A stretch of DNA of 64,000 nt from Choristoneura fumiferana (GCF_025370935.1 NC_133493.1:13636157-13700156); one strand, 5' to 3'; shown: positions 21,974-33,475, counted from the stretch's first letter. Made by a program: numbers and translations. Notes: generated by a model not told the origin, from the letters alone.

Positions 21974-23030
21974 TAAATGACATTTTTTTCCAGTTTATCT
22001 CTAATCCATAATCTGATGCTACTTCTAGAACTTCCTTCAGCCTCAACATAGCCTCTTCTTCATTTATTCCTGGTACTATCAGATCATCTATAAAAATTAG
22101 GACTTTACCCTCTCTCATCAAGTCACGGTAGATCATACTGACAAAACGCATGAAATACTTTGGGCAATTGGACAGTCCAAATGGCGCCTTAAGGAATTCA
22201 TATTGGTCATCTTCTGTCACAAACGCTGTGTACTTAACTGACTCTTCTTCTACAGCTAGATGAAAAAATCCATTCTTAAGGTCCAGAGTGCTAAACACTT
22301 TAGCCTTGGTCAGTCTGTCAATCTGGTCATCAATAATGGGCAAGGGAAACTCATCCTTGACCATCTTCTGGTTAATTTTTCTATAATCAACACACAATCT
22401 TATAGACTGGTCCTTCTTTTTAACTAGAACCAAAGGGCTACAGTATTCAGAATAGCTTGGTCTGATAATTCCCTGGTCCAACCATTCATGTATTTGCCTC
22501 CTCACTTCTTCACGCTCTTTGTAGGATAAACGTCGCGGCCTATGTACTACAGGTAAGTCATCTTTTAGTATTATTTTTAACTTTAATGGAGATTCTTTTA
22601 TCTTTTTAGGTATGTACTCTTGCACTAACTTATCAACTTCTTCTCTGATTTTAGGGTCCCTGCAATAACTAACTGTTACATCTGCAAAACTACACTGAAA
22701 GTTGTTTCTCACCCAACAGTCGTCGTCAGTCGTCATGTTATTCAAAAAAGTTATCTGTCCATTATTTATAAGAATAGTAGCTTTTGACATCAGTTCTTGA
22801 CCTATAATAACATTATGAGGTATAGTACCACTCGGCATAATATGAAACACGGTATGAAACAATCTACCATCAATAGTAACAGTCATAAACAGCTTACCAA
22901 GAGTCACGACACTTTTCTGTCCCAAACCTGACACACAGACACTGTCTTTTTCCCACTTTGAAATATTGTTCGCGATCACAAAATCACTCGTTATTAAGTT
23001 CAATTCACTGCCAGTGTCCACTAAACTCGT
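21936..23030 (-). CDS. pol: aspartic protease and reverse transcriptase
   Basis: It begins with the protease active site VDTGSELNLI. RT follows: the LCVDYRKIN block, FSTLDLKNGFFHL, FLKAPFGLSNCP and the catalytic FIDDL (F in place of the usual Y before IDD). It ends in a frame break near 21960. Confidence 0.9.
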   Translation of the reverse strand, partial: TSLVDTGSELNLITSDFVIANNISKWEKDSVCVSGLGQKSVVTLGKLFMTVTIDGRLFHTVFHIMPSGTIPHNVIIGQELMSKATILINNGQITFLNNMTTDDDCWVRNNFQCSFADVTVSYCRDPKIREEVDKLVQEYIPKKIKESPLKLKIILKDDLPVVHRPRRLSYKEREEVRRQIHEWLDQGIIRPSYSEYCSPLVLVKKKDQSIRLCVDYRKINQKMVKDEFPLPIIDDQIDRLTKAKVFSTLDLKNGFFHLAVEEESVKYTAFVTEDDQYEFLKAPFGLSNCPKYFMRFVSMIYRDLMREGKVLIFIDDLIVPGINEEEAMLRLKEVLEVASDYGLEINWKKMSFNVHQGRVFRAYY

Positions 23031-23157
23031 ATATTTTGATCACCATAACCGATTAACTTTACCGCACAAAATTCGCGCTCACTTTGACGTTTGACACTGA
23101 CGTTGGCGATTGACAGCTCGCGGGTGCGTTCCGTTTCGCTCTGCTGACGTCGTACAT

Positions 23158-23571
23158 TTACCGCTTCGGTCGTTTGCTGCGTTCCACTTTGCACTCCAGT
23201 GCAATGTGACCAAAGTTGTTACACTTGAAGCACTTGACTCCTTTGCTTTTGTCTGGGCATTCGTTTGCTATGTGGTTTTTCCCACCACAAGCAAAACAAT
23301 GCTTCGGTCTAATGCTTTTCTTCTCTACAGTCTGATCTTGAGTATGAGGCACATTTTTAAAAGTTCTTCGCTCAGTCGCAGCGCTCTTGGCCAAATTAGT
23401 TTTTAATTGCTCATACAACTTCAGCTGCTCCTTCAATTTATTATATGTAGTTACTCCATACAGCATAGTTTTGTGAGTCTCATCCTCAACTATTCCTTGA
23501 ATTATATACTGTATAGCGACATAGTCTGCTACATTTCCCCGCTTGCCAATCTCCTTCATAATGAGCATATA
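23158..23571 (-). CDS. gag, C-terminal part with two CCHC zinc knuckles
   Basis: This continues gag in another frame. It carries two zinc knuckles, CFACGGKNHIANEC and CFKCNNFGHIALEC, preceded by a basic stretch. This is the nucleocapsid region that binds element RNA. It ends at TAA 23158; pol follows in a different frame after about 130 bp. Confidence 0.85.
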   Translation of the reverse strand, partial: YMLIMKEIGKRGNVADYVAIQYIIQGIVEDETHKTMLYGVTTYNKLKEQLKLYEQLKTNLAKSAATERRTFKNVPHTQDQTVEKKSIRPKHCFACGGKNHIANECPDKSKGVKCFKCNNFGHIALECKVERSKRPKR

Positions 23572-23572
23572 T

Positions 23573-23944
23573 TCATATAAGAGATTCCTCCGGCTTTTTC
23601 TTTCTGGTGCTTAGTAGCTCATGCACATCCTTGGTCGTCATCGACTCTGGGAACTCCTTGCATAGTGCAGTCTTCAACTCATTATAGCTTCTAAATGTTT
23701 TTTCTGTTTTCAGCCACAGCGCAGCAGTTCCTACTAATGCCCTTCTGGCTATTAGCAGAGTCTGGAGCGGTGTCCACCCAAATATTTCGGCGTTTTCTTC
23801 GACTTCTTTCGCCCATTCACTCGCCGTTAAGTTTTTGTTGGTGCCACTGAACCTTGGTACCACGTCTTCAGACATCTTAAGTAGATGGGTGCCCGGTTCC
23901 GCCTGCCTGGCCTCATCTTGAGCGTCTTTCGCCGTATCCGTCAT
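23573..23944 (-). CDS. gag, N-terminal part
   Basis: 123 residues from ATG, with the retrotransposon gag pattern SEWAKEVEENAEIFGW and later ALWLKTEKTFRSYNELKTAL and KEFP. The frame stops at 23573, where a one-base shift would continue into the next frame, so gag is split in the assembly. Confidence 0.8.
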   Translation of the reverse strand: MTDTAKDAQDEARQAEPGTHLLKMSEDVVPRFSGTNKNLTASEWAKEVEENAEIFGWTPLQTLLIARRALVGTAALWLKTEKTFRSYNELKTALCKEFPESMTTKDVHELLSTRKKKPEESLI

Positions 23945-24071
23945 TCTTCTTAGCTTCTTACGTCTTCACTCTTTAAAACTATCTTTTAAACATGCGGGCC
24001 ACGCCGCCGGCACGTGTTTTTGGTTATGTCGTCTTTTCACCTTACAAACTCGTTTTGCTCCTTTGCCACCG

Positions 24072-24092
24072 ATCCCGGCTCACGAGCCCCCA
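24072..24092 (-). promoter_or_regulatory. Primer binding site, tRNA-Pro-like
   Basis: Read on the - strand, two bases after the LTR end, TGGGGGCTCGT is followed by GAG and then CCGGGAT. The first eleven bases and the last seven match the classic proline-tRNA primer binding site, with three extra bases between. Confidence 0.7.
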
Positions 24093-24094
24093 TT

Positions 24095-24247
24095 TGTGGG
24101 TCGGAGGGCTTAGAAGTAAAACATTTGTTACCAAATAAACCACTTTTTATATTTATTTGCACAAGCACAAAAAAACTCAACACATCGTCCGCCATTAATC
24201 GAGAGAGAGTGAGAGCGAGTGTTGCCACAGGCCAAAAAAATCCTACA
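24095..24247 (-). repeat. 5' LTR
   Basis: A 153-bp copy of the LTR next to the primer binding site and gag. It has a shorter (GA)n tract, shorter A-runs and a small T/A-rich length change compared with the other LTR. Confidence 0.93.
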
Positions 24248-24484
24248 TTATGTATAATACGGCGCTTATAGACGCTGTAAATGGATTTGTCGGCTTACGT
24301 CGGGCCGCGCCGTCTAAACCGATAAGTATGCGCGTTTCAACACGGCGACAGGCTCAAGCTAAATCAATTGGACTGTATTATAAACAGCCGAAGAAAGTTT
24401 AAAAAACCTGATGATTTATGGTTATGTAAACCCTCTCAATGAAGTTTACAAAATAGCTTATTTCCATCCTGGAAAGTTTATTTT

Positions 24485-24825
24485 ATCATCATCATCACAT
24501 CCTAGCCTATATACGTCCCCACTGGGCACAGGCCTCCTTCTCAGAATGAGAGGTTTTGGCCGTAGTTCCTACGCGTGTTTCAATGCGGTTGGATTGGTTT
24601 ATTTTATATTAAAAAAAAAATGCAAGCAATTTTTCTACATCATCCCCAGCCCTATATACGTCCCACTGCTGGGCACAGCCTCCTCTCAGAACAAGAGGCT
24701 TGGCCATAGTTCCCACGCGGGCCCAGTGCGGATGGGGAACTTCACACGCACCATTGAATTGCTTCGCAGGTTTGCTGCAGGTTTCCTCACGATGGCTTTC
24801 CTTCACCGGTGAAGGAAAACAATTT
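24485..24825 (-). mobile_element. Two partial SINE family 1 copies
   Basis: Fragments 24485-24575 and 24645-24825, each with the CAGTGGGGACG/TGCTGGGCACAGCCTC 3' part in minus orientation. Confidence 0.7.
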
Positions 24826-24884
24826 TCTAGCCAAACATAAAAACTATCCTGTTGCTCGCAACTTTGAGTTTGAATTTTTTATCA

Positions 24885-25050
24885 CTATCAAAAGTCAAAG
24901 TCAAAATATTTTATTCAATTTAGGCTACAACAAGCACTTTATGAATGTCAAAAAAAATCTAAGACAGTTCGGAAAAACCTCTGCTGACAAGAATCGCAAG
25001 AAACTCAACGAGGTATATATTTTTTTAAAACAGATTACAATATATTAAAT
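24885..25050 (-). mobile_element. LINE 3' end with TTTGAC tail, minus
   Basis: AAAGTCAAAGTCAAAATATT start and AAGAATCGCAAGAAACTCAA. Confidence 0.65.
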
Positions 25051-25074
25051 GATATGTATACATCACAAGTATTT

Positions 25075-25174
25075 NNNNNNNNNNNNNNNNNNNNNNNNNN
25101 NNNNNNNNNNNNNNNNNNNNNNNNNNNNNNNNNNNNNNNNNNNNNNNNNNNNNNNNNNNNNNNNNNNNNNNNNN
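25075..25174. other. Assembly gap, exactly 100 N
   Basis: Run of exactly 100 N, the usual placeholder for unknown size. Confidence 0.99.
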
Positions 25175-25806
25175 CTTTTCACTAGTATTATAAATAAGAA
25201 AGTTTGGAAGTCTGTTTGTCTTTCACATCTAAACTGCTGAACCGATTCTCGGGCACAGGCCTCCTCTGGGATTGAGAAGCTTGTGAGCCTCACAACACCA
25301 TTGCATTTCTTCGCAGTGTGTATTAGTAATTGTAGACAGTGATTCATACCGGGTCGTGGCCTGTAATATGAGCAAATAGTAATTAAACCATAGATCGTAC
25401 TCGTCAAACTGAACAACATTAGTTCAGCGACTTTTAAAAAATAATTAGTTTAATAATTTTTATCACACTTTTAAGTTTATTCAAAGAAGCAATGTAAACA
25501 AAATGGCTTGATGTTTGTCGTTGACAGGACGGTACGTCTGCTGGTGTCTATGATGGTGTACATTGATAGCAGTATTTAATTTGTATGAAAAAATAAAAAT
25601 TCAAAGACTCCATTATTTTAAAAGTCGCTGAACTAATTTTTCATTTGACGAGGACGATCTACGATTTAATTTTTTGCTCGTATTACAGCCACACACGGTA
25701 TAATGGAGAAAAATGAATATAATAATAAAGCAAATGAATTAAACGGTGCTAAAAATAGTTAGTATAGGTTCTTAATAATATAAGTAATTTACTACACATT
25801 ATTATA

Positions 25807-26418
25807 AAGTGTGTACACGATAAGATCCGGGCATGCCTATATCTGTGTATCTTTGTAAATTCTCTAATTTTCAAGCAGCACTTTTTAGTAACAGTCAGTG
25901 GTTTGAAAACTACATAATAAAAATACAATCACAATAAAACGTTAGAGGCGTCTGTGTTTTAGCTTTATGTATTTCACTGTCCCTAAAATTATTGCTCTGT
26001 ACATTAGGTAGGAATTAGGATATTATCTTTCAATAAAAATCATGATGTTACTGTTTTCTACTTCGGGGAGTCGGCAAAACTTTCTCATCCAAGCACCAAA
26101 AGTAGCTTTTATTATGGTAGGCATTTTTATGTCAAAAAAATCATCAACACTTCCCAAACTACCTCAATCTGTAGTCAATTCGAAAATATTAGCTGTCGTG
26201 AAAAGACAATTTTATAAGCTATAAATCGTCTAATTTTAAAAAAAATATACTTTGCATAAAAACCTAGAAAAGACCGTCAGAAGACGCTGTACAAAATAAT
26301 TTAGGCACAGTCTAATATAATAAAGCAAAACTCGCCCTAACTTTTATATGTATTATGTTATGTTATTATAAAGATACACTAGATCAGGCATGCCCGGATT
26401 TTATCGTGTACACATTTT
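25807..26418. mobile_element. Mariner-like non-autonomous element, copy B
   Basis: Same TIRs, with several one-base deletions. Confidence 0.65.
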
Positions 26419-26743
26419 ACTGCATTATTTTTAGGAAATTTAGGAAACAAAATATGCTATGTAATAGTTTTGTGTGCATTTTGCCTTTTGGCTTCCGCGT
26501 TTTCATTTAACAGTAGATTATAAAAAAGATATAGTATTTTGATTAAAATAGCATAAAAATTGTAAGTATCTATTTTTTTTTTTCTGGACCATGCGTGTTA
26601 TCAAGCTATGAACATATAAAGGTTTGAAAATCAAGATAAAGCTACTATTACACATGCTACCGCGAAAGCATGCTACTATTGAGCAAAATGCTACCTACTA
26701 GCATGTCAGCATGTGTGTATAGGACACTTGCTACTATTAAGTA

Positions 26744-26912
26744 TCGAAAATACAAACTGAATATATAGACTAAAACCAGAAAAAGAGAACAGCGCTGGGA
26801 ATCGAACCCAGGTCCTCAGCATTCCGTTCTGGCGTGCTATTCGTTTTACCACCACTGGACTTTTTCTGGCTTTTCTGTGTATCTATGTTTCAGTTTGTAT
26901 TTTTCGATGTGG
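26744..26912 (-). mobile_element. tRNA-like core between inverted arms, copy B
   Basis: Same structure as 13371-13534 in the repeated block. Confidence 0.55.
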
Positions 26913-27491
26913 ATTTTATGGATGACCGTTAAAGTAACAAAATTTGGAGTTAAAAAAAAATACAAAAATACTCCAAAAACCAGTCTTACTATTAAGTATG
27001 CTTGCTTTATAAACTGGTGTTACTTCAGGTACTATATCTTTATAAGCATGCTATTACCAGCATGTGTATGGCGCCTTTAGAACAAAAGAAATACTACTTT
27101 TGTCGTTTAGAAGATGACAGCTAGGTATTTTTTTAATACTATAATAACAATGCTATATAACCTAACCAACAAAAAGTTGGAAAACCCGAACATTTCAATT
27201 TCAAAGTTCAATATCTCAAAAGGCCCTGAACCGATTTCGATAAAACATGTCAAGACATCACGCTAGAAACCTGATTTCCAAATAAAAAAAATCGCATTAA
27301 AATCGGTCCAACCGTTTAAGAGCTACGTTGCCACAGACAGACAGACACACATAGCGGTCAAACTTATAATACCCCACTTTTTACGTCGCGGTTAAAAAGA
27401 GCGAGACGAGTATGATTTAAACTAGTGTTGTCGATTCCGTAGTGGATCCGCTTACGGTCCGCTTCATTGGAAGGGTAGCCTTAGTCTTAAG

Positions 27492-27939
27492 TATGGATGT
27501 CACGAATATTACATTCGCATTCGCAAATGCGATATTTTAAACATTCGCATCAACATTCGCATTCGCATAAAAACTATGGCGAATATTTTGCGAATGCGAA
27601 TGTTGCAAGTCGTGACGGTGTTCGGCTCGCTGTGTGGCTACCGGCAGCCGAGATACAACGGACTACCGCAAGCAAAAAGGCGCCCAACCCGTATTACGGT
27701 GATTAATTTTGACCAAAAGAAAGCACTTTTACTTGTAACATCCAAATTCGACATATTGACGGATCTAGTTCGCAAATATCTCATATTTCAAAAAAATATA
27801 TTGTTATAATAAAAATACGGAAGTTGAGGTATTTAGTGTACCCCTTAATATTCGCATTCGCATTCGCACATTCGCGTCCTAAATATTCGCATCCGCATTC
27901 GCATTCGCGAATGTGATAATGACATTCGTGTCATCCTTA
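27492..27939. mobile_element. hAT-like non-autonomous element, copy B
   Basis: Same ends and the same GTCTTAAG duplication (27484-27491 and 27940-27947), shorter interior. Confidence 0.82.
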
Positions 27940-27946
27940 GTCTTAA

Positions 27947-28137
27947 GCCACGTTTCCAACAGAGATGTGCGAGGTTGTGTTGCGACCGAGGAATGTTTTT
28001 CATGAACCAATAGAAACGCTTCATTTACCCTCGCACTGCACATCTCTGGTGAATACAGCTTAGCGGAGCGAGGATAGGTAAATGAAACGTCCTCGCAACT
28101 CGCAACACATCCTCGCACATCTCTGGTGGAAACGTAG
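27947..28137. mobile_element. MITE with ~40-bp TIRs, copy B
   Basis: Same element as 14878-15069 in the repeated block. Confidence 0.75.
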
Positions 28138-28896
28138 CTTTAGAATTCAATATACAGGGTGTGTATTCGTAAAATATATCAGTAGTGTGTTATATGTTAT
28201 CTTGCGAATTTATTGAAATTATAAAGTATGTAAGATAGGTCATAATAATTGTTTGGACGCATTTTTAGCTATTATTTTAAGTAATTGTAAGTATAGTCCA
28301 TTTTTTTCTTTTAAAAACAACTTAAAATACAAATGAATAATAATGGTTTTGAGGGCTATAAATTTTCAGAAGTGAGCGTTATTGAAATATTCTTGAATGG
28401 TATCGATTGTCAAAGGTGATTTATTTTACTATGTTAAAGTAAAAAATGAAAACTAGACTTAAAAATAAAAATTATAACTAAAAGATTTGCCCCAAATCGC
28501 TGCCTAATTTTTATTTTTAAGGCTAGTTTTTAATTTTAGTTTTAATTATACTGTTATTTTATTAGCTACTTTTATGTTTTAAATAAATAAATTGTATTTT
28601 TTTTATATATATTTGTATAGCTATTGCTGTGATATTAGACTTGTACATAATTAATAGCTTTTAAGTATTGTTATTTGCTTTATTAAATTTATCAAATAAA
28701 GTCTTTCAGTATATGATTTCGAAGTGTTTTTTAGAGTTCCGTAGTCGTACAATCGTATATTTACTACCCTAACCACTCTTACTACCTTATACTTACTTAT
28801 AACTTCACCACCCTTAAGCGCTCGATGATTTAAACGGACGTCACTTTGCATCAGATAGAAACATTGTAAAACATTGTCTTAAAGTTTAAGACTTAG

Positions 28897-29037
28897 GGCC
28901 TGTTTCACCATCCATTGATTAGTGTTAACTGACGGTTAAATGTGATGCCATCTCTATTTGTTTTGTTCGAATAGACGGAGACGGCATCACATTTAACCGT
29001 CACTTAACTGTAATTAATGGATGGTAAAACAGTCCCT
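28897..29037. mobile_element. MITE, copy B of 15829-15969
   Basis: Same inverted ends in the repeated block. Confidence 0.65.
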
Positions 29038-29997
29038 TAAACTTTAAGACTTAATGGTAATTACTTAATTAGATTGCGTGGATGGTGATTGGTTAGATTA
29101 GATGTGCGTCAAACGCATTCCGTTTTAACTGTAAGTACTAGAAAGTTGTTTTTAGCGGGGTAGTTTCGCCATGTCTGTCCATCTGTATGTCTGTCCGCGG
29201 CTAAGCTCAGGGACCGTTTGTACTAAAGAAGCTGTCATTTAGCACGAATATACATATCAATCACGCCGACAGTAATAGAGTTCCTTGTCAGAAACATTCT
29301 AAAGTTGTAATTTTTATAATTAAAGAATAAAAAAAAGATATCTATATACGTAATTTCTTCATTAATACTGTTGTGTTCTTGTTGTGTTAGAAATAATCTA
29401 ATCACCACGTTCTATTCATCTTCGTCCAAAGGGTAGACACGTAATGGGCATGGGTTCCGTCACCGAAAAAGTTTGAGAACCGCTTTTATAATTTATGGTA
29501 ATGAGATTCTCTGTGTGTAGTAGACGCGACTGTTTATAACCATTACTTTTAATTATCTTGAGCATAGCAATTAAATGGCGGTATGCAAAATAATAAAAAA
29601 ACTCATTTTAGTATTGTTTACAACTTAATTCATTTATGTATTCGAAGGACATCATTAGAAGCTAATAAAATTGAAATATGTCTGACATCAGAATTTTATA
29701 GCATTTTTATTACGAGAACATGTAAAGAATAGGAATGAACAGGAACCTATGTTTTATTTCAGATAGACAAATGTGAAACAAGCATGCTAATATAATGTCG
29801 TGTATGTGTAGAGTCACCGGTACCAATCCTACTAATAATATTATTATAAATACGAGTTTGTGAGTGAGTATGTTCGTTACTCCTTCAAGCTGAAACGGCT
29901 GGACGGATTTTGATGAAAGTTGGCAAAAAGTTAGTTCATAATCTGAATTAAAACAAAGGATACTTTTATCCCGATATTATTATGGGATAGGGATAAA

Positions 29998-30560
29998 ATC
30001 TTGAAATTACAACTGTTGCAAACGCAACTGTTTTTATTTTGTCATTTATGTTTTAAATTTATACATAAAATTACTTAAGCTGTAAAGTAAAATCAAAACG
30101 CACTTACAGAGGTCATGACGTTAAAATATTGACAATCACGGCTTCGCATGTAAAATAACAAAAAGCTATGTAACCGTCAAAAGCACAACTATTATTAGGC
30201 ACTTTTCTATGTACACCAACTACCTCCGAAATAATACTTACAGTCGAATCTTTATCGAAGTTTTATTCAAGCATCGCTAGAAAACCCTCTACTTCAGCAG
30301 CCAGGGTTTCGGCAGCTACATATGATCCGGTTCGAAGGAAACATAGGAAAGTTCCGGTACATAGGAAAGTGCCTAATAATAGTGTGTCTTTTGACGTTTA
30401 CATAGCTTTTTTTTATAGTACATGCGAAGCTGTGATTGGTCAATATTTTAACGTCATGCCCTCTGTAGTGCGTTTTGATTTTACTTTACAGCTTAAGTAA
30501 TTTTATGTATAAATTTAAAACATAAATGACAAAATAAAAACAGTTGTGTTTGCAACTACA
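29998..30560. mobile_element. Element with ~200-bp inverted arms
   Basis: 29998-30205 is inverted at 30358-30560 (CAGTTGCGTTTGCAAC-type ends, TTATGTTTTAAATTTATACA inside). TACAAC lies on both outer sides. Confidence 0.65.
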
Positions 30561-30944
30561 ACCACTGGGCTTAGAGTCATGAAATTGGGTATGTAGGTAG
30601 CTGGACCTCTGGAATAACACATAGGCTACTTTTTATTCCCACGGGATAGGGATAAAATCTTAAAATTTCAACCGCTAGGTTAAGAATTTTGAAATTTTTG
30701 ACAGTTGTTCCTTACACAGCTTCAATGAAGACCATGACATAAATTTTGGGAAATCCCAGGGGAATTTTGTAAAATCCTGGAAATAGTAAAAGTAACTACC
30801 AGACAATAGTTTATGCGTACGAAGCCCCGGGTAACCTCTAGTATCTGATACGATTCTATTTCCAGGGCAGGTAGGACTTGTGTCAGATATTTTTGCACGA
30901 TCCGCTGTGGCACTATTAATACAGGTGACAGTACGTATACCTAG

Positions 30945-31322
30945 TACGATTTTTAGGGTTCCGTAGCCAAAACGGAACCCTTAGGTATAGTTTTGCCGTG
31001 TCTGTCTGCCTTTCTATCCGTCCGTCCGCGGCTTTGCTCAGAGACTATCAGTGCTAGAAAGTTGTAATTTTGCACAGATATATGCAAGCAACCATACCGA
31101 CAAAATGGTACAAAAAAAATCAAAAAAATATTTTAAGCTACTACCTCCCCTAGACGTAAAGTGGGGATGTTTTTTTTTACCATCCTAAGATTAAAATATG
31201 CCCACTAAAATTTGGAAGATTTCAAACAAAATGCAAAATTCTTGTAAAAATTTCAGTTGATTTTTTCGTAACGTCTACGGAACCATCTTGGGAGTGTCTG
31301 ACACGCTCTTGGCCGGTTTTAT
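30945..31322. repeat. Dispersed repeat, partial inverted copy
   Basis: AGGGTTCCGTAGCCAAAACG to CTCTTGGCCGGTTTT. Confidence 0.65.
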
Positions 31323-31623
31323 ATGTGTAAGAGAGGCAAAGCGAACCTGGCTTCTCATCGAAGTAGTTTTCTCAAATGATCCATTTTCCCAACTGTTCCA
31401 TATGGACCAACGATTTTTTTTCTGAAACTGTAAACTATTCAGGATCTTTTATAACAACCCTAAAAAGTACTTAGGGCAGGTACAATAAAAAAAAATAAGG
31501 GACTGGGGGGAAAACATTTTTCTTCTTGATATTTTTGTCTGGAATAAATTTTATCATTTTCATTTTCAAAACAGGCATGCGGGTCACCTAATGGCAAGCA
31601 ATCACCGCCGCCCATGGACACCT

Positions 31624-31741
31624 GGCCCCTGTACCACAAAGTTACAAGTGCTACAATTCTACAAAATTGTAACATTTTACTAAGAGAAAATATACAATTT
31701 TGTAGAATTGTAGCACTTGTAACTTTTGTGGTACAGGGGCC
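31624..31741. mobile_element. 118-bp near-perfect palindromic MITE
   Basis: Arms begin GGCCCCTGTACCACAAAGTT and pair over about 48 bp; loop ~21 bp. Inserted in a SINE family 3 remnant. Confidence 0.75.
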
Positions 31742-31789
31742 TGTAATACGAGGGGGGTATCGACGAAAGATATTTTGACTCTGACTTTG

Positions 31790-32290
31790 ACTAGCAGCTG
31801 ATATTTAATCCCATCAAAACATAAATGTGAAATGGGAGCCAAGTTCAATACTATGATATATCTCTTTAATTGGTTGAGTTAAACGACAAAAGAAGTGAGA
31901 ACTAAATGGGTGCCAAATTCAATGGTCAGTCCTGAAATTTATTTATAACAATATAAAATATTTTATAACAACTTCAAATATCATTTCTTCTTATAACTTA
32001 GAATAATATATTGAGGCCTAAGATCAGACTTGGCTAGTTCTCATATACGTTATTATTTGGATGTTAATATCTAAATAACCGTTTGAGGTATGTTTATGAA
32101 ATTTGGGGCACACATGTATCTCGCAAGTCACAATAAATGCGCCAAATTTGACAAGATTATTATGAAATCGTTTTTGAGTTATGAGGTGGTCAAAAGTGGC
32201 TTCAAATGGTTCGGGTAAAATTACACACGGTGCTGCTCGCCAGTTCTGTTAGCTTGAACTTGGCTTGACACACTACCGCGTGTCTAGATA
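31790..32290. repeat. Repeat shared with 46880-47110 and 49180-50375
   Basis: Contains GGATGTTAATATCTAAATAA, CAAATGGTTCGGGTAAAATT and GCTTGAACTTGGCTTGACA. The 49-50 kb copy is rearranged: one part inverted at 49180-49290, others direct at 49381-49450 and 50205-50375, with LINE and GC-tandem material in between. Confidence 0.65.
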
Positions 32291-32604
32291 CCAATCTGCA
32301 GTTAAATGAACGTAAGGTTAGTTTGGTCTTGAAATGTTATAAAGGTTGATGACCTCATCTTCATATTTATTGGCACTAAAGACCGCTCCTTGCCAATGCC
32401 GACTATTAAACGACTTCATATAAACCGATCAAGCACGAGTCAGACTCTTTAACGGTTGATTCCTCGCGTGTAGTCACACACCAGGGGGGCTAAAATATAA
32501 AATTCGAAAATTGAAGTTCGCATCGTACCGTCCCTCTCACTCTCGTATTAAAAAAAAAGCGTCAGTAGGACGGCAAGATACCAAGTCCGAATTTCGCAGT
32601 TCGT

Positions 32605-32745
32605 AATGTAGTGCCAGTTGCCCTCGATCTCGCGATGTCATCATTCCACCTAGTGGGAGGCTGCCAACGTATCATCTTCCGGTTCGTGGTCGCCACTCGA
32701 GGACCTTTCTCCCCATTCGGTTATCTGTCCTTCAAGCGATGGATG
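32605..32745 (-). mobile_element. RTE 3' coding fragment, minus
   Basis: GATGTCATCATTCCACCTAG and GTTCGTGGTCGCCACTCGAG. Confidence 0.6.
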
Positions 32746-32749
32746 GTGA

Positions 32750-33289
32750 GTCCCCACCCCACCAATCAATGCAAAATGACTCCATATTGCATAATTTTTT
32801 TGGTGTCCTTTCATTTCACCTAAAAAACTTTTTACTAATATTTCGTTTCAAACACAACTATTCAGTATTTATTTCAAGGACATTGTGTACTCGTAGATCG
32901 TACAGGTTTGGTTAGTTTTATAGAAATCCTGAAACATAAACAGATTCAGAATAAAATGCATTCGGCCAAATGAATTTGGTTTGGTGCTTTAGTTGATGAA
33001 TAACTGGATATAAATTTGTAAAGAACCCTCGGCGCGCGAGTCCGGCTGCCACTAGGCCTGTTGTTCTAATTATCTTAAATGAATATGTTTGTATGTGTAC
33101 CCTTCGCAACAACCCATGACCTAAATGTGACAGCTGTTGGTAACAAGGTATGGCGGTTACGGTACCGTATTATTCTAACGTTACAGGGATTTACTGTCAT
33201 TCTTATTTCTTAGTCTTTTTTATTTGTAAGTAATTAGTTTTGTATTTTGGTTTTATTGCTTTTTGTTTGTTATTTTTTAGGAAATTTTG
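32750..33289. other. Unassigned region
   Basis: No gene or clear repeat. Confidence 0.3.
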
Positions 33290-33475
33290 TCGCCTTCCGT
33301 GAAGTCGCCAAGCGGTCACAGCGGAAGACCAGCGTTGGCCTACCCGGCCAACACTATGCTGAGCTGGGACCGCTTCGCGAGTTCGCATATTGTTGTTTTT
33401 TCTTTCTTTAATGTATTTTTATTATGTTTTGTGCGAATAGCGAATAAATATTTCTATTTCTATTTCTATTCGGTG
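33290..33475 (+). mobile_element. LINE/SINE 3' end with (ATTTCT)n tail
   Basis: GCGGAAGACCAGCGTTGGCC ... GAATAAATATTTCTATTTCT. Family not named. Confidence 0.5.

Larger units (their letters stand above)
19515..24247 (-). mobile_element. Ty3/gypsy LTR retrotransposon, nearly full length
   Basis: LTRs lie at 19515-19674 and 24095-24247, in TG...CA form, with gag then pol reading leftward. The order protease, RT, RNase H, integrase, GPY/F is Ty3/gypsy. No envelope-like frame is seen between the integrase end and the 3' LTR. The LTRs differ essentially only in homopolymer and GA-repeat length, so insertion is recent, yet gag and pol carry about six frame breaks. No exact target duplication is evident: flanks are ...TATATA on the left and TTATG... 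on the right. The element fills most of a small contig bounded by N runs. Confidence 0.93.
25175..30440. repeat. Large repeated block, copy B (begins at assembly gap)
   Basis: It starts at the base after the 100-N gap. The first approximately 2.7 kb have many one-base deletions against copy A. 27900-29700 is almost identical. It contains an additional ~210-bp stretch (29998-30205) not in copy A. Confidence 0.9.

Noticed and set aside
25049..25419. Open frames across the 100-N run
   Set aside because: Same reason; the gap is a placeholder.
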